Shown one piece after another: positions 8,299-16,457 of a DNA stretch of 64,000 nt; the stretch's first letter is position 1; every line of letters starts with the position of its first letter. A model generated the notes under the pieces. It was not told the origin of the DNA and made no database searches. It worked only from the letters and a program-made list of their open reading frames with translations. Source of the stretch: CAG-411 sp963643465 (lineage in GTDB: Bacteria; Bacillota; Clostridia; Lachnospirales; Lachnospiraceae); NCBI GenBank assembly GCA_963643465.1, contig CAVIJT010000012.1, positions 34,697 to 98,696 of the forward strand, in the 5' to 3' direction. Both the position numbers and the translations under genes were made by a program.

Positions 8299-10572
8299 AT
8301 GACCATTATACCTTTTTATAATTTAATTGTGTTACCAAGAGTGACATATTATTTTCAAGAAGATTATTATAAAGAATTAGCAAAAAAAGATGCAGTAGTG
8401 GGAGAGCAAGTATTGTTTCTTATGCTTCAGGAGAATCGCCAGCGTGCAGAGATAAAAGCAGAAGACTTTTATCCGATTGGTGTACTTGGAGAGATTGAGA
8501 CTGTGGATGATGATGGAAATGTAGGACTTAGGGCGATGACAAGAGTTCATACCACAAGTGTGCGTGTTACAAAGACAAAGATTACAGCAACTTATGAGGA
8601 AATTCCAGATATAGAAGATATTGATAAAAAGAAAGCAGCCAAACAATTTCAGAATATCAAAAAAACATTGTTACAGTATGTGAGCAATTATCAATGGGGA
8701 ATGATGGCAAGAGAGTATATTGTACAGTGGGATTCTCTTGCAGAGATGGTGGCAACCATGTCCAGACAGTTGGAGATTTCCAATGAGGAGAAATATGCTA
8801 TTTTAGAGGAAGATTCCCTTACAAAGAGAAATGAGCGAATGGAGGCGGCAATCTATGAATTTATTGCGGTATCCAGAGTAAGTAATGAGGCTGAGAGTCA
8901 GCAGACTGAGGAAAATGAGAAGGCATATCGGGAGCAGGCCATAAAAAAACAGATTACTATTTTGCAGAAAGAATTGGACAACATGCACCCGGAGAATGTA
9001 ACGGATGTGCGAAAGTTTGAGAAAAAGATTGCAGAATCTGGTATGAACGAAGAAGCAAGAAAAGAAGCAGACAAAATTCTCAACCGTATGAAACAGGAAG
9101 GAGAAAATAGTCATGAATATGGTACTTTATATGACTATTTGGATTTTGTAACCAGTCTTTCTTGGAAAAAAGCACCATTTCGTGACATTGACCTTTCAAA
9201 AGCAGAGGAAATTCTTGATGAGGAACACTATGGTTTGAAAAAAGTAAAGCAACGTATTATTCAGCAAATTGCTGTAATGGCTTTAAATAAACAGCAGTCT
9301 GGTTCTATTTTACTGTTTGTTGGTGCGCCGGGAACGGGTAAGACAAGCATTGGACAAAGTGTGGCAAAAGCGTTGAATCGGGAGTATGTACGCGTCAGTC
9401 TTGGTGGTGTAAAGGATGAGGCAGAGATCAGAGGGCATAGAAGAACGTATGTAGGTGCTATGGCAGGACGAATTATGGAGGGGATTAAGCGAAGTGGCGT
9501 ATCCAATCCTGTAGTTGTGTTAGATGAGATTGATAAATTGTCAAATTCCTATAATGGAGATCCGGCAAGTGCTCTTTTGGAAGTTCTTGATCCAGAGCAA
9601 AATCAAACATTTACGGATCATTATATGAATGTGCCATATGATTTGTCTGATGTATTGTTTTTATGTACTGCAAATTCTATGGACACCATTCCAGAACCAC
9701 TTTTGAATCGTATGGAAGTAATACAGTTCCAGGGATATACAGAGACAGAAAAAGTGCAAATTGCAAGAAAGCACTTGATTCCAAAGGCTATGAAGAGTAC
9801 CGGAATTACAAGTTCAAAGTTGAAAGTGACCGATGCTGCGTTGCATGCCATTATTTCTGAGTATACAATGGAGGCTGGTGTGCGAGGTTTGAAAAAGCAT
9901 CTGGCTACACTTTGCCGAATTGCAGCAGTAAAGCTGGTTCGTGGAGAACAGAAGTCTATTACAGTAGGGCCAAAGAAATTAAAAGAATTTTTGGATCAAA
10001 AACCAATTCGTCACGACAGTATTTTGGAGAAAAAGAAACCAGGAGTAGTTACCGGTCTTGCATGGACGCAGGCTGGTGGAGATATTTTGTTTATCGAGAC
10101 TATGTTTACCAAAGGAAAAGGTGAGATAAAAGTAACTGGACAATTAGGTGATGTTATGAAGGAGTCCGTACAGATTGCCATTACTTTAGTAAAAAGTCGT
10201 TTTCCGGAAAAGCAACAGTTTTTTGCAGAGCATGATCTGCATATTCATGTGCCGGAAGGAGCTGTTCCAAAGGATGGTCCGTCGGCTGGTATCACTCTTA
10301 CTACAGCACTTACTTCTTTGGTGTTAGATAGGGCAGTTAGTCCGGAAATTGCCATGACAGGAGAAGTGTCTTTGCGTGGAAATGTAATGCCAATTGGAGG
10401 GCTTCCGGAAAAGTTGATGGCAGCAGTTCGAGCGGGAATAAAGACTGTGTTTATACCACAAGATAATGAGGAAGATTTGGAAGATGTAGCAGAGGAAGTA
10501 AAATCCCAATTAACCATTATTCCAGTGCATACCATTGATGATGTGTTGAAACACACCAAACTAAAATCATAA
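8299..10572 (+). CDS. lon: ATP-dependent protease Lon
   Basis: This 757-residue Lon has the three expected parts: an N-terminal substrate-binding domain (IPFYNLIVLP), an AAA+ module with Walker A GAPGTGKTS near residue 341 and Walker B VVLDEID near 405, and a C-terminal protease domain with the catalytic serine in PKDGPSAG (about 656) and lysine in PEKLMAAVRAG (about 703). It unfolds and degrades damaged cytoplasmic proteins. The ATG at 8299 is 8 bases after GAGGTGAGGAG; an upstream GTG is too close to that site. It is monocistronic, with a consensus promoter and CIRCE operator before it and a strong terminator after it, so heat-shock control through HrcA is likely. Confidence 0.96.
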   Translation: MTIIPFYNLIVLPRVTYYFQEDYYKELAKKDAVVGEQVLFLMLQENRQRAEIKAEDFYPIGVLGEIETVDDDGNVGLRAMTRVHTTSVRVTKTKITATYEEIPDIEDIDKKKAAKQFQNIKKTLLQYVSNYQWGMMAREYIVQWDSLAEMVATMSRQLEISNEEKYAILEEDSLTKRNERMEAAIYEFIAVSRVSNEAESQQTEENEKAYREQAIKKQITILQKELDNMHPENVTDVRKFEKKIAESGMNEEARKEADKILNRMKQEGENSHEYGTLYDYLDFVTSLSWKKAPFRDIDLSKAEEILDEEHYGLKKVKQRIIQQIAVMALNKQQSGSILLFVGAPGTGKTSIGQSVAKALNREYVRVSLGGVKDEAEIRGHRRTYVGAMAGRIMEGIKRSGVSNPVVVLDEIDKLSNSYNGDPASALLEVLDPEQNQTFTDHYMNVPYDLSDVLFLCTANSMDTIPEPLLNRMEVIQFQGYTETEKVQIARKHLIPKAMKSTGITSSKLKVTDAALHAIISEYTMEAGVRGLKKHLATLCRIAAVKLVRGEQKSITVGPKKLKEFLDQKPIRHDSILEKKKPGVVTGLAWTQAGGDILFIETMFTKGKGEIKVTGQLGDVMKESVQIAITLVKSRFPEKQQFFAEHDLHIHVPEGAVPKDGPSAGITLTTALTSLVLDRAVSPEIAMTGEVSLRGNVMPIGGLPEKLMAAVRAGIKTVFIPQDNEEDLEDVAEEVKSQLTIIPVHTIDDVLKHTKLKS

Positions 10573-10574
10573 AA

Positions 10575-10618
10575 AAATATTAAGTCGAGTAGGCGTTAGC
10601 ATACTCGACTTAATATTT
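10575..10618. terminator. Bidirectional terminator between lon and the DUF2325 gene
   Basis: A perfect 17-bp stem (10575-10591 with 10602-10618) encloses a 10-base loop. T-rich sequence follows in both directions. The right arm also encodes the last codons of the reverse-strand gene. Confidence 0.9.
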
Positions 10619-10874
10619 CTGTTAGGGCGTTTCCACTGCTTGTATGGCAACGTATTACATTTGCGTTGCATTTGGAAGCTTCAGTGACTGCACAGCGAAC
10701 CAGTTTGTGGGATACGGTGTTGGTAAACAAAACAACCAAATCCGGCCGTCCAAATTGGTCGCTTAAACTTCCGGTCATGTGGGTGAATACTTTTGCTTTA
10801 CAGTGAAACGATTTACAGATTTTTTTATATTGACATACCATTCGGTCGTGTCCTCCGATAATTACTACGCTCAT
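10596..10874 (-). CDS. DUF2325 family protein
   Basis: The 92-residue protein starts MSVVIIGGHDRM and contains CKAKVFTHM, PDLVVLFTNTVSHK and several cysteines, matching small DUF2325 proteins common in clostridia. Their function is unknown; the N-terminal VVIIGG suggests a Rossmann-like nucleotide- or metal-sensing fold. The reverse-strand ATG at 10874 has a GGAGG site (complement of 10881-10885) 6 bases away, which is why the longer upstream frame was not used. It converges with lon, and its final codons lie in the shared terminator. Confidence 0.8.
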   Translation of the reverse strand: MSVVIIGGHDRMVCQYKKICKSFHCKAKVFTHMTGSLSDQFGRPDLVVLFTNTVSHKLVRCAVTEASKCNANVIRCHTSSGNALTEILSRVC

Positions 10875-11065
10875 AGAGTACCTCCATATATGTATCTTTA
10901 TGTTTTGGGTGTTAGCTTCGACTAACAAGTATATCTTAGCGTATTTTCTTGGAAAAAGCAAGCAAAATAAATGAGAAAAAGTAATCTGTATTAGGCATTT
11001 TGACTTGTATGCCTTTTTTGTTATAATAGTGTTAAAAAGAATGTAATATTAGGGAGATTGTTGTC

Positions 11066-11806
11066 ATGTGGTTAAGTAAAATGGTGTTGGAATTTATGGT
11101 GTTTAGTTTGCTTGGTTGGATTTATGAAACGATATATACCATAATAAAAACCAAAAAATGGGATAATAGAGGATTTTTGTTTGGCCCCATTTGTCCTATT
11201 TATGGAGTAGGCGCAGTAGCTGTAATTTGGCTTGTGCGTGTTTTGCGAATATTTCATATAGATTATACTTGGTGGCTAATTTTTATAATTGCATTTATAG
11301 GAAGTGCTTTTTTAGAGTATGGTACCAGTTGGTTGTTGGAAAAACTATTTCACGCCTATTGGTGGGATTATGATGATATGCCTATGAACATTAATGGGCG
11401 AATTTGTGTGCCTGCATCCATTTTATTTGGTGTAGTTGGAAATTTGATTGCTTTTTATGTGGTTCCTTTGCTGGACCGATATGAAAGCTATATTCCGGAA
11501 ATTCTGGCAGAGTTTTTAAGCCTGCTGTTTGTTGCTATTATAACGGTGGATTTGACCTTGACAGCCGTTAGCCTTACTGATTTTGCAAAGGTAATCACCA
11601 ATCTGGAAAAGAATGTGAATCAGCGGATGGAAAATGTAGTGGAAAATATGAACGCCTCAAATTTGATTGCTATTGATCGTGTAAAGGGGTTTCGTTTTCG
11701 GGCATCTGAAAAATCTAAGTTGCAGCGAACTGAAAAAGTGCTGGAATTGATTCGAAAAAGTAAATTAGAAAGAAAAAGGCGAAAAAGGAAGAAAAAGAGA
11801 AAATAA
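11066..11806 (+). CDS. CmpB-like integral membrane protein (putative ABC-transporter type IV)
   Basis: The 246-residue protein has about five hydrophobic segments in its first 170 residues, including the conserved GPICPIYGVGAV, and a long, strongly basic C-terminal tail rich in K and R, presumably cytoplasmic. This matches the CmpB/COG4905 family, annotated as putative ABC-transporter permeases although substrate and mechanism are unknown. The ATG at 11066 follows an AGGGAG site. It is followed by a terminator and then the pst promoter, so it is not part of the pst operon. Family assignment fairly sure, function not. Confidence 0.72.
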   Translation: MWLSKMVLEFMVFSLLGWIYETIYTIIKTKKWDNRGFLFGPICPIYGVGAVAVIWLVRVLRIFHIDYTWWLIFIIAFIGSAFLEYGTSWLLEKLFHAYWWDYDDMPMNINGRICVPASILFGVVGNLIAFYVVPLLDRYESYIPEILAEFLSLLFVAIITVDLTLTAVSLTDFAKVITNLEKNVNQRMENVVENMNASNLIAIDRVKGFRFRASEKSKLQRTEKVLELIRKSKLERKRRKRKKKRK

Positions 11807-11815
11807 TGTGGTTTT

Positions 11816-11856
11816 AGAAAGTGTATTGTAAAAAAAAGCAGTACGCTTTCTTTTTT
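11816..11856 (+). terminator. Terminator after the CmpB-like gene
   Basis: A 10-bp stem with one G-T pair (11816-11825 with 11842-11851, AGAAAG on the left and CTTTCT on the right) is followed by a run of T. Confidence 0.8.
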
Positions 11857-11857
11857 A

Positions 11858-11912
11858 TTTACAAACAATTTACATGCAAGTGGTGATGGACTTTACATAA
11901 GGGTGCTATGAT
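11858..11912 (+). promoter_or_regulatory. Pho boxes and -10 of the pst operon
   Basis: TTTACA occurs at 11858, 11869 and 11892 (offsets 0, 11 and 34), with a TATGAT -10 at 11907. There is no good -35, as expected for an activated promoter. The same offsets appear before the Na/phosphate cotransporter gene. Binding by the PhoB encoded downstream is inferred. Confidence 0.75.
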
Positions 11913-11994
11913 TCTATTGTAAGTAAAAAGAAACTGTAATAGCCGTTATCAATCATACAGTTTCAAGAAGAGAAGTTATGGAGGATTGATTTTT

Positions 11995-12885
11995 ATGAAG
12001 AAGAAAACAAGGAAAGCAATAGGATTGGCACTATGTGCAGTTTTATCATTTGGAATGCTTACTGGGTGTGGAAAAGATACAACATCAGGAGATAGTAAAG
12101 GAGCATCTGGAGAAATTTCGGTAGTATCAAGAGAAGATGGTTCAGGTACAAGAAGTGCATTTGTAGAACTTACTGGAGTAGAAGAAAAAGATGCAGACGG
12201 TAACAAAGTGGATTATACATACGAAGATGCCATTGTTGCAAATAGTACAGAGATTGTAATGACAACAGTGGAAGGGGACGAGAATGCCATTGGTTACATA
12301 TCGTTAGGTTCTATGAGTGATAGTGTAAAAGGATTACAGGTAGATGGTGTCGATCCTACAGCAGAGAATATTATCAATGGAACTTACACATTATCAAGAC
12401 CATTTAATATTGTAACAAATGGACAAGTTTCAGACGCTGCACAGGATTTTATAAACTTTATTATGAGTGAAGATGGGCAGAAGGTAATTTCTGATAACGG
12501 TTACATTGAAGTAGATAACAGTGGAGCGTTTACAAGTAACGGCGCATCTGGAAAAGTGGTAGTAGCTGGTTCTTCTTCTGTAACACCTGTAATGGAAAAA
12601 TTGCAGGAGGCTTATCAGGCAATCAATGGAGATGTGGAAATTGAAATTCAGGAAAGTGACTCAACTACAGGAGTAAACTTTACCGCAGATGGTACTTGTG
12701 ATATCGGTATGGCATCCAGAGATTTATCGGATGAAGAGACTGGAAAAGGACTTACTGCAACAGCTATTGCTATGGACGGTATTGTAACAATTGTAAATAA
12801 CGCAAATGAAATTACAGGACTTACAAAAGATCAGATTAAGGATGTATTCCGTGGTAATATAACAGATTGGTCAGAGTTACAGTAA
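11995..12885 (+). CDS. pstS: Phosphate-binding lipoprotein PstS, circularly permuted
   Basis: This 296-residue lipoprotein has a signal peptide ending in the lipobox LTGC. It binds phosphate outside the membrane and passes it to PstCA. Both phosphate-binding segments are present but in swapped order. The part that is normally C-terminal (VVSREDGSGTRSAF to GYIEV, about residues 40-175) comes first. The normally N-terminal part (VVAGSSSVTPVMEKL, about 188) follows and ends with ITDWSEL, which normally joins directly to VVSRE. The ATG at 11995 is 10 bases after GGAGG. It heads pstSCAB-phoU behind Pho boxes. The phosphate role is well supported by the neighbours; the permutation is read directly from the order of motifs. 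Confidence 0.9.
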   Translation: MKKKTRKAIGLALCAVLSFGMLTGCGKDTTSGDSKGASGEISVVSREDGSGTRSAFVELTGVEEKDADGNKVDYTYEDAIVANSTEIVMTTVEGDENAIGYISLGSMSDSVKGLQVDGVDPTAENIINGTYTLSRPFNIVTNGQVSDAAQDFINFIMSEDGQKVISDNGYIEVDNSGAFTSNGASGKVVVAGSSSVTPVMEKLQEAYQAINGDVEIEIQESDSTTGVNFTADGTCDIGMASRDLSDEETGKGLTATAIAMDGIVTIVNNANEITGLTKDQIKDVFRGNITDWSELQ

Positions 12886-12901
12886 AATAGGAGTGAACAC
12901 A

Positions 12902-13756
12902 ATGAAACATGTAAAAGAAAAAGGCATGGAAGTTGTATTTTTAATTGCGGCGTGTGTGTCCATTTTATCGGTAGTTCTCATTTGTGGATTTCTGTTTGCA
13001 AATGGAATTCCGGCAATCGGTAAGATTGGAATTGGAAAATTTCTGGCAGGTGTGGATTGGAGACCTTCCAATGAAATTTTCGGAATTTTGCCAATGATTT
13101 TAGGAAGTATCTATGTAACAGCCGGAGCAATTTTAATTGGTGTACCAATTGGAATTTTGGCTGCTGCATTTATGGCTAAATTTTGCCCGAAAATTTTGTA
13201 TAAACCGTTGAAAACCGGAATAAATTTAATGGCTGGTATTCCTTCGGTCGTATATGGATTTTTTGGTCTGTGTGTGCTAGTTCCTATGTGCAGAAATTGG
13301 TTTGGTGGAAATGGAAACAGTATGCTTACTGCATCGGTTTTACTTGGAATTATGATTTTGCCTACCATTATCAGCGTATCGGAGTCTTCCATTCGTGCAG
13401 TGCCAGAAAAATATTATCAAGGTGCGCTTGCCCTTGGGGCCACTCATGAGAGAAGTGTATTTCTCACTGTACTTCCTGCTGCAAAATCTGGAATTTTAGC
13501 CGGAGTTATTTTAGGAATTGGAAGAGCAATCGGAGAAACTATGGCTGTGATTATGGTGGCTGGTAATCAGGCAAGAATGCCAAAGGGCTTGCTAAAGGGG
13601 GTTCGTACCCTTACTGCCAACATTGTAATGGAAATGGGATATGCAACAGGTTTGCATCGAGAAGCATTGATTGCAACAGGTGTGGTGTTGTTTGTATTCA
13701 TTTTGAGTATTAACTTGTTATTCTCTTGTATTGCACGAAAAGCAAGGGATGAATAA
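12902..13756 (+). CDS. pstC: Phosphate ABC transporter permease PstC
   Basis: The 284-residue permease has about six membrane segments and the binding-protein-dependent transport signature around GALALGATHERSVFLTVLPAAKSGILAGVILGIGRAIGETMA. That loop (EAA motif) contacts PstB. With PstA it forms the channel of the high-affinity phosphate importer. The ATG at 12902 has AGGAG 8 bases upstream and follows pstS by 16 bases. Confidence 0.93.
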   Translation: MKHVKEKGMEVVFLIAACVSILSVVLICGFLFANGIPAIGKIGIGKFLAGVDWRPSNEIFGILPMILGSIYVTAGAILIGVPIGILAAAFMAKFCPKILYKPLKTGINLMAGIPSVVYGFFGLCVLVPMCRNWFGGNGNSMLTASVLLGIMILPTIISVSESSIRAVPEKYYQGALALGATHERSVFLTVLPAAKSGILAGVILGIGRAIGETMAVIMVAGNQARMPKGLLKGVRTLTANIVMEMGYATGLHREALIATGVVLFVFILSINLLFSCIARKARDE

Positions 13757-13804
13757 GAAGGCAAAGGTTGAAAGAAATAATGGAAGAAAGGCTGGGTACA
13801 AATT

Positions 13805-14698
13805 ATGAACGAAAATATAGTAGGAATCAACCGAGTGACCTTTCGGGAAAAGATGGAATCCTATAAAAAACATCCGGGCTCCTTTTGCCTGTTGCTTTTA
13901 GTAATTTTTGCAATTGGATTTACAGTTGCTGTGCTTGGGTATCTCGTTCTTTATATTTTAATAAAAGGAGTGCCATATTTGACTCCATCTTTGTTTGCAT
14001 GGGAATATAATTCGGATAATGTGTCTATGTTGCCATCTCTAATCAATACAGTGCTTATGACTTTATTAGCGTTGATTGTGGCTGTGCCAATTGGAATGTT
14101 TTCTGCTATTTATTTGGTGGAATATGCCAAAAAAGGAAATAAATTAGTTGCAATTGTTCGAATTACAGCGGAAACATTGACAGGAATTCCATCTATTGTA
14201 TACGGTTTGTTTGGAATGTTGTTTTTTGTATCTGCGTTAGGATGGAGACAATCCTTGTTGTCAGGTGCATTTACTGTGGCAATCATGGTTTTACCAGTAA
14301 TTATGCGAACTACAGAGGAGGCACTGTTAGCGGTGCCGGATTCGTATCGACAGGGAAGTCTTGGTCTTGGAGCTGGGAAATTAAGAACCGTATTCCGTGT
14401 GGTGCTTCCAAGCGCCATACCCGGAATTTTATCAGGAGTGATTCTTGCCATTGGTCGTATTGTGGGAGAAACTGCAGCACTTATTTATACGGCAGGAAGT
14501 ATTGCAGAAGTGCCAGATAGTGTATTTGACTCAACCAGAACTTTGGCAGTACATATGTACAATCTTTCCAAAGAAGGTCTGCATACCAATCAAGCATATG
14601 CGACTGCAGTAATATTGTTAATATTGGTAATTTGTATTAATTTTATTTCTGACAAATTGGCAGGGCAGCTTTCTAAAGTTAGTGGTGGAGAAAAATAA
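13805..14698 (+). CDS. pstA: Phosphate ABC transporter permease PstA
   Basis: The 297-residue protein has six predicted membrane segments and the EAA-type loop YRQGSLGLGAGKLRTVFRVV near residue 180, followed by PGILSGVILAIGRIVGETAAL, matching PstA. It pairs with PstC. The start at 13805 has only a weak ribosome site (GAAAGG some 15 bases upstream); a later in-frame ATG at 13853 is possible, but the chosen start keeps the usual cytoplasmic N-terminus. Confidence 0.92.
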   Translation: MNENIVGINRVTFREKMESYKKHPGSFCLLLLVIFAIGFTVAVLGYLVLYILIKGVPYLTPSLFAWEYNSDNVSMLPSLINTVLMTLLALIVAVPIGMFSAIYLVEYAKKGNKLVAIVRITAETLTGIPSIVYGLFGMLFFVSALGWRQSLLSGAFTVAIMVLPVIMRTTEEALLAVPDSYRQGSLGLGAGKLRTVFRVVLPSAIPGILSGVILAIGRIVGETAALIYTAGSIAEVPDSVFDSTRTLAVHMYNLSKEGLHTNQAYATAVILLILVICINFISDKLAGQLSKVSGGEK

Positions 14699-14719
14699 AA
14701 ATCAGAAAGGAAATTGTGT

Positions 14720-15481
14720 ATGGATACAAAGGAAATTGTATTTAATGTGGAAAACTTAAATCTGTATTACGACAGTTTTCATGCCTTGAAAGATATTAAT
14801 ATGAAATTGCCCAAAAAAGAAATTACTGCATTTATTGGGCCAAGTGGATGTGGAAAATCTACATTTTTAAAATCCCTTAATCGTATGAACGATTTAGTAG
14901 AGGGGTGTAAAATTACAGGAACGGTTACACTGGATGGAGAAAATATTTATCAGGGAATGGATGTAAATAATCTTCGAAAACGTGTAGGAATGGTATTTCA
15001 AAATCCCAATCCATTTCCAATGAGTGTGTATGATAACATTGCATATGGACCTAGAACACACGGAATTCGCAACAAGGCAAAGTTGGATGAAATTGTGGAA
15101 AAATCTCTTCGTCAGGCAGCAATCTGGGATGAGTTAAAGGATCGTTTAAAAAAGTCTGCCATCGGATTGTCTGGTGGTCAGCAGCAGAGACTTTGTATTG
15201 CCAGAGCGCTTGCGGTAGAACCGGAGGTACTTCTTATGGATGAGCCTACTTCTGCACTTGATCCAATTTCCACTTCAAAAATTGAAGATTTGGCATTGGA
15301 ATTAAAGAAAGATTATACAATTATCATGGTCACACATAATATGCAGCAGGCAACCAGAATATCAGATAATACTGCCTTTTTCCTTATGGGAGAGGTTGTG
15401 GAGTACGATAAGACCGAACAACTCTTTTCTATGCCAAAGGACAAACGGACAGAAGATTATATTACTGGTCGTTTTGGTTGA
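14720..15481 (+). CDS. pstB: Phosphate ABC transporter ATPase PstB
   Basis: The 253-residue ABC ATPase has Walker A GPSGCGKST, signature LSGGQQQRL, Walker B VLLMDEPTSALD and the switch histidine in MVTHNMQQA, with the PstB-typical FQNPNPFPMSVYDN between them. It powers phosphate import through PstCA. The ATG at 14720 follows AAAGGAAA by 8 bases; a TTG slightly upstream was rejected as poorly placed. Confidence 0.96.
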   Translation: MDTKEIVFNVENLNLYYDSFHALKDINMKLPKKEITAFIGPSGCGKSTFLKSLNRMNDLVEGCKITGTVTLDGENIYQGMDVNNLRKRVGMVFQNPNPFPMSVYDNIAYGPRTHGIRNKAKLDEIVEKSLRQAAIWDELKDRLKKSAIGLSGGQQQRLCIARALAVEPEVLLMDEPTSALDPISTSKIEDLALELKKDYTIIMVTHNMQQATRISDNTAFFLMGEVVEYDKTEQLFSMPKDKRTEDYITGRFG

Positions 15482-15535
15482 TGCAAGCTAAAGTCAAATA
15501 AGAAAATGTGAATAGTAGCAGGAAAGGAGTTAAGT

Positions 15536-16180
15536 ATGAGAAATAGATTTGACAGACAGCTGGAACAATTAAATGCAGAAATGATTGAGATGGGTGCCAT
15601 GATTGAACAGGCAATTGAAATGGCGGTAAAAGCCTTAGTAACACAGGATGTGGAATTGGCAAAAAAATCCATTGCCACCGATGACGAAATTGATCGTCAG
15701 GAACGTGAAATTGAGAATCTTTGCCTAAAACTTTTATTGCAACAACAGCCAGTGGCAAAGGATTTGCGTCAGATATCTTCTGCACTAAAAATGATTACGG
15801 ATATGGAACGAATTGGAGATCATGCAGCAGATATTTCAGAGATTACCATTTCCCTTTCTAATCAAGAATATATAAAGAAATTAGAGCATATTCAGGAAAT
15901 GGCAAAAGAAACCATGCAAATGCTTATCCAGGCGGTGGATGCTTTTGTAGAGAAGAACAAAGAAAAAGCAGAAGAAGTCATTAAACGTGACGATGTGGTA
16001 GATGAGTTGTTTGCACAGGTGAAAAAAGATTTAATAGGATTAATTCATGAAAATCCAGAGAATGGAGAACAGGCAGCAGATTTGCTTATGATTGCAAAGT
16101 ATTTTGAACGAATTGGAGATCACGCTACGAATATTTCAGAATGGGTTATTTTTTCTATCATAGGAAAACATGAAGATTGA
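15536..16180 (+). CDS. phoU: Phosphate signalling protein PhoU
   Basis: The 214-residue, mostly helical protein has the two PhoU three-helix repeats, each carrying the metal-binding ERIGDHA-type motif (MERIGDHAADI near residue 90 and FERIGDHATNI near 190). PhoU relays the state of the Pst transporter to PhoR and represses the Pho regulon when phosphate is plentiful. It ends the pstSCAB-phoU operon, 54 bases after pstB, with AAGGAG before its ATG. Confidence 0.95.
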   Translation: MRNRFDRQLEQLNAEMIEMGAMIEQAIEMAVKALVTQDVELAKKSIATDDEIDRQEREIENLCLKLLLQQQPVAKDLRQISSALKMITDMERIGDHAADISEITISLSNQEYIKKLEHIQEMAKETMQMLIQAVDAFVEKNKEKAEEVIKRDDVVDELFAQVKKDLIGLIHENPENGEQAADLLMIAKYFERIGDHATNISEWVIFSIIGKHED

Positions 16181-16185
16181 TACAC

Positions 16186-16240
16186 TTTACATAGATTTTA
16201 CATAACACGGATAGTAAATTTTACATTGGTATCATACAAT
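16186..16240 (+). promoter_or_regulatory. Pho boxes and -10 upstream of the Na/phosphate cotransporter gene
   Basis: TTTACA at 16186, 16197 and 16220 and TACAAT at 16235 give offsets 0, 11, 34 and 49, identical to the pstS promoter. PhoB control is inferred. Confidence 0.72.
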
Positions 16241-16326
16241 GGGGAAGTAATAGTGTATCAAAGTGTTAATATTTCAAGGTTTGTACATAAAAAATATCAA
16301 AAGTTACAAAAGTTTTACAAAAGTAT

Positions 16327-16355
16327 TTGTCTATTTTGAGTTTCTGATATATAAT
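16327..16355 (+). promoter_or_regulatory. Second promoter of the cotransporter gene
   Basis: TTGTCT (16327-16332) and TATAAT (16350-16355) are 17 bases apart. TTACA-containing words at 16282, 16303 and 16314 lie just upstream, but they do not share the regular offsets. Confidence 0.5.
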
Positions 16356-16457
16356 GGAAATTGCGTGGCATTTTTAGGAAAAAGTGCTATTTGAAATCGA
16401 CATGAGATACATGGCGAAAAGAACAGATGACAATTTTCTACAGTCAGGAGTGAAAAC

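Noticed and set aside
16282..16319. A second Pho box set before the Na/phosphate cotransporter gene
   Set aside because: TGTACA, GTTACA and TTTACA are present, but the 0/11/34 spacing and matching -10 are not.
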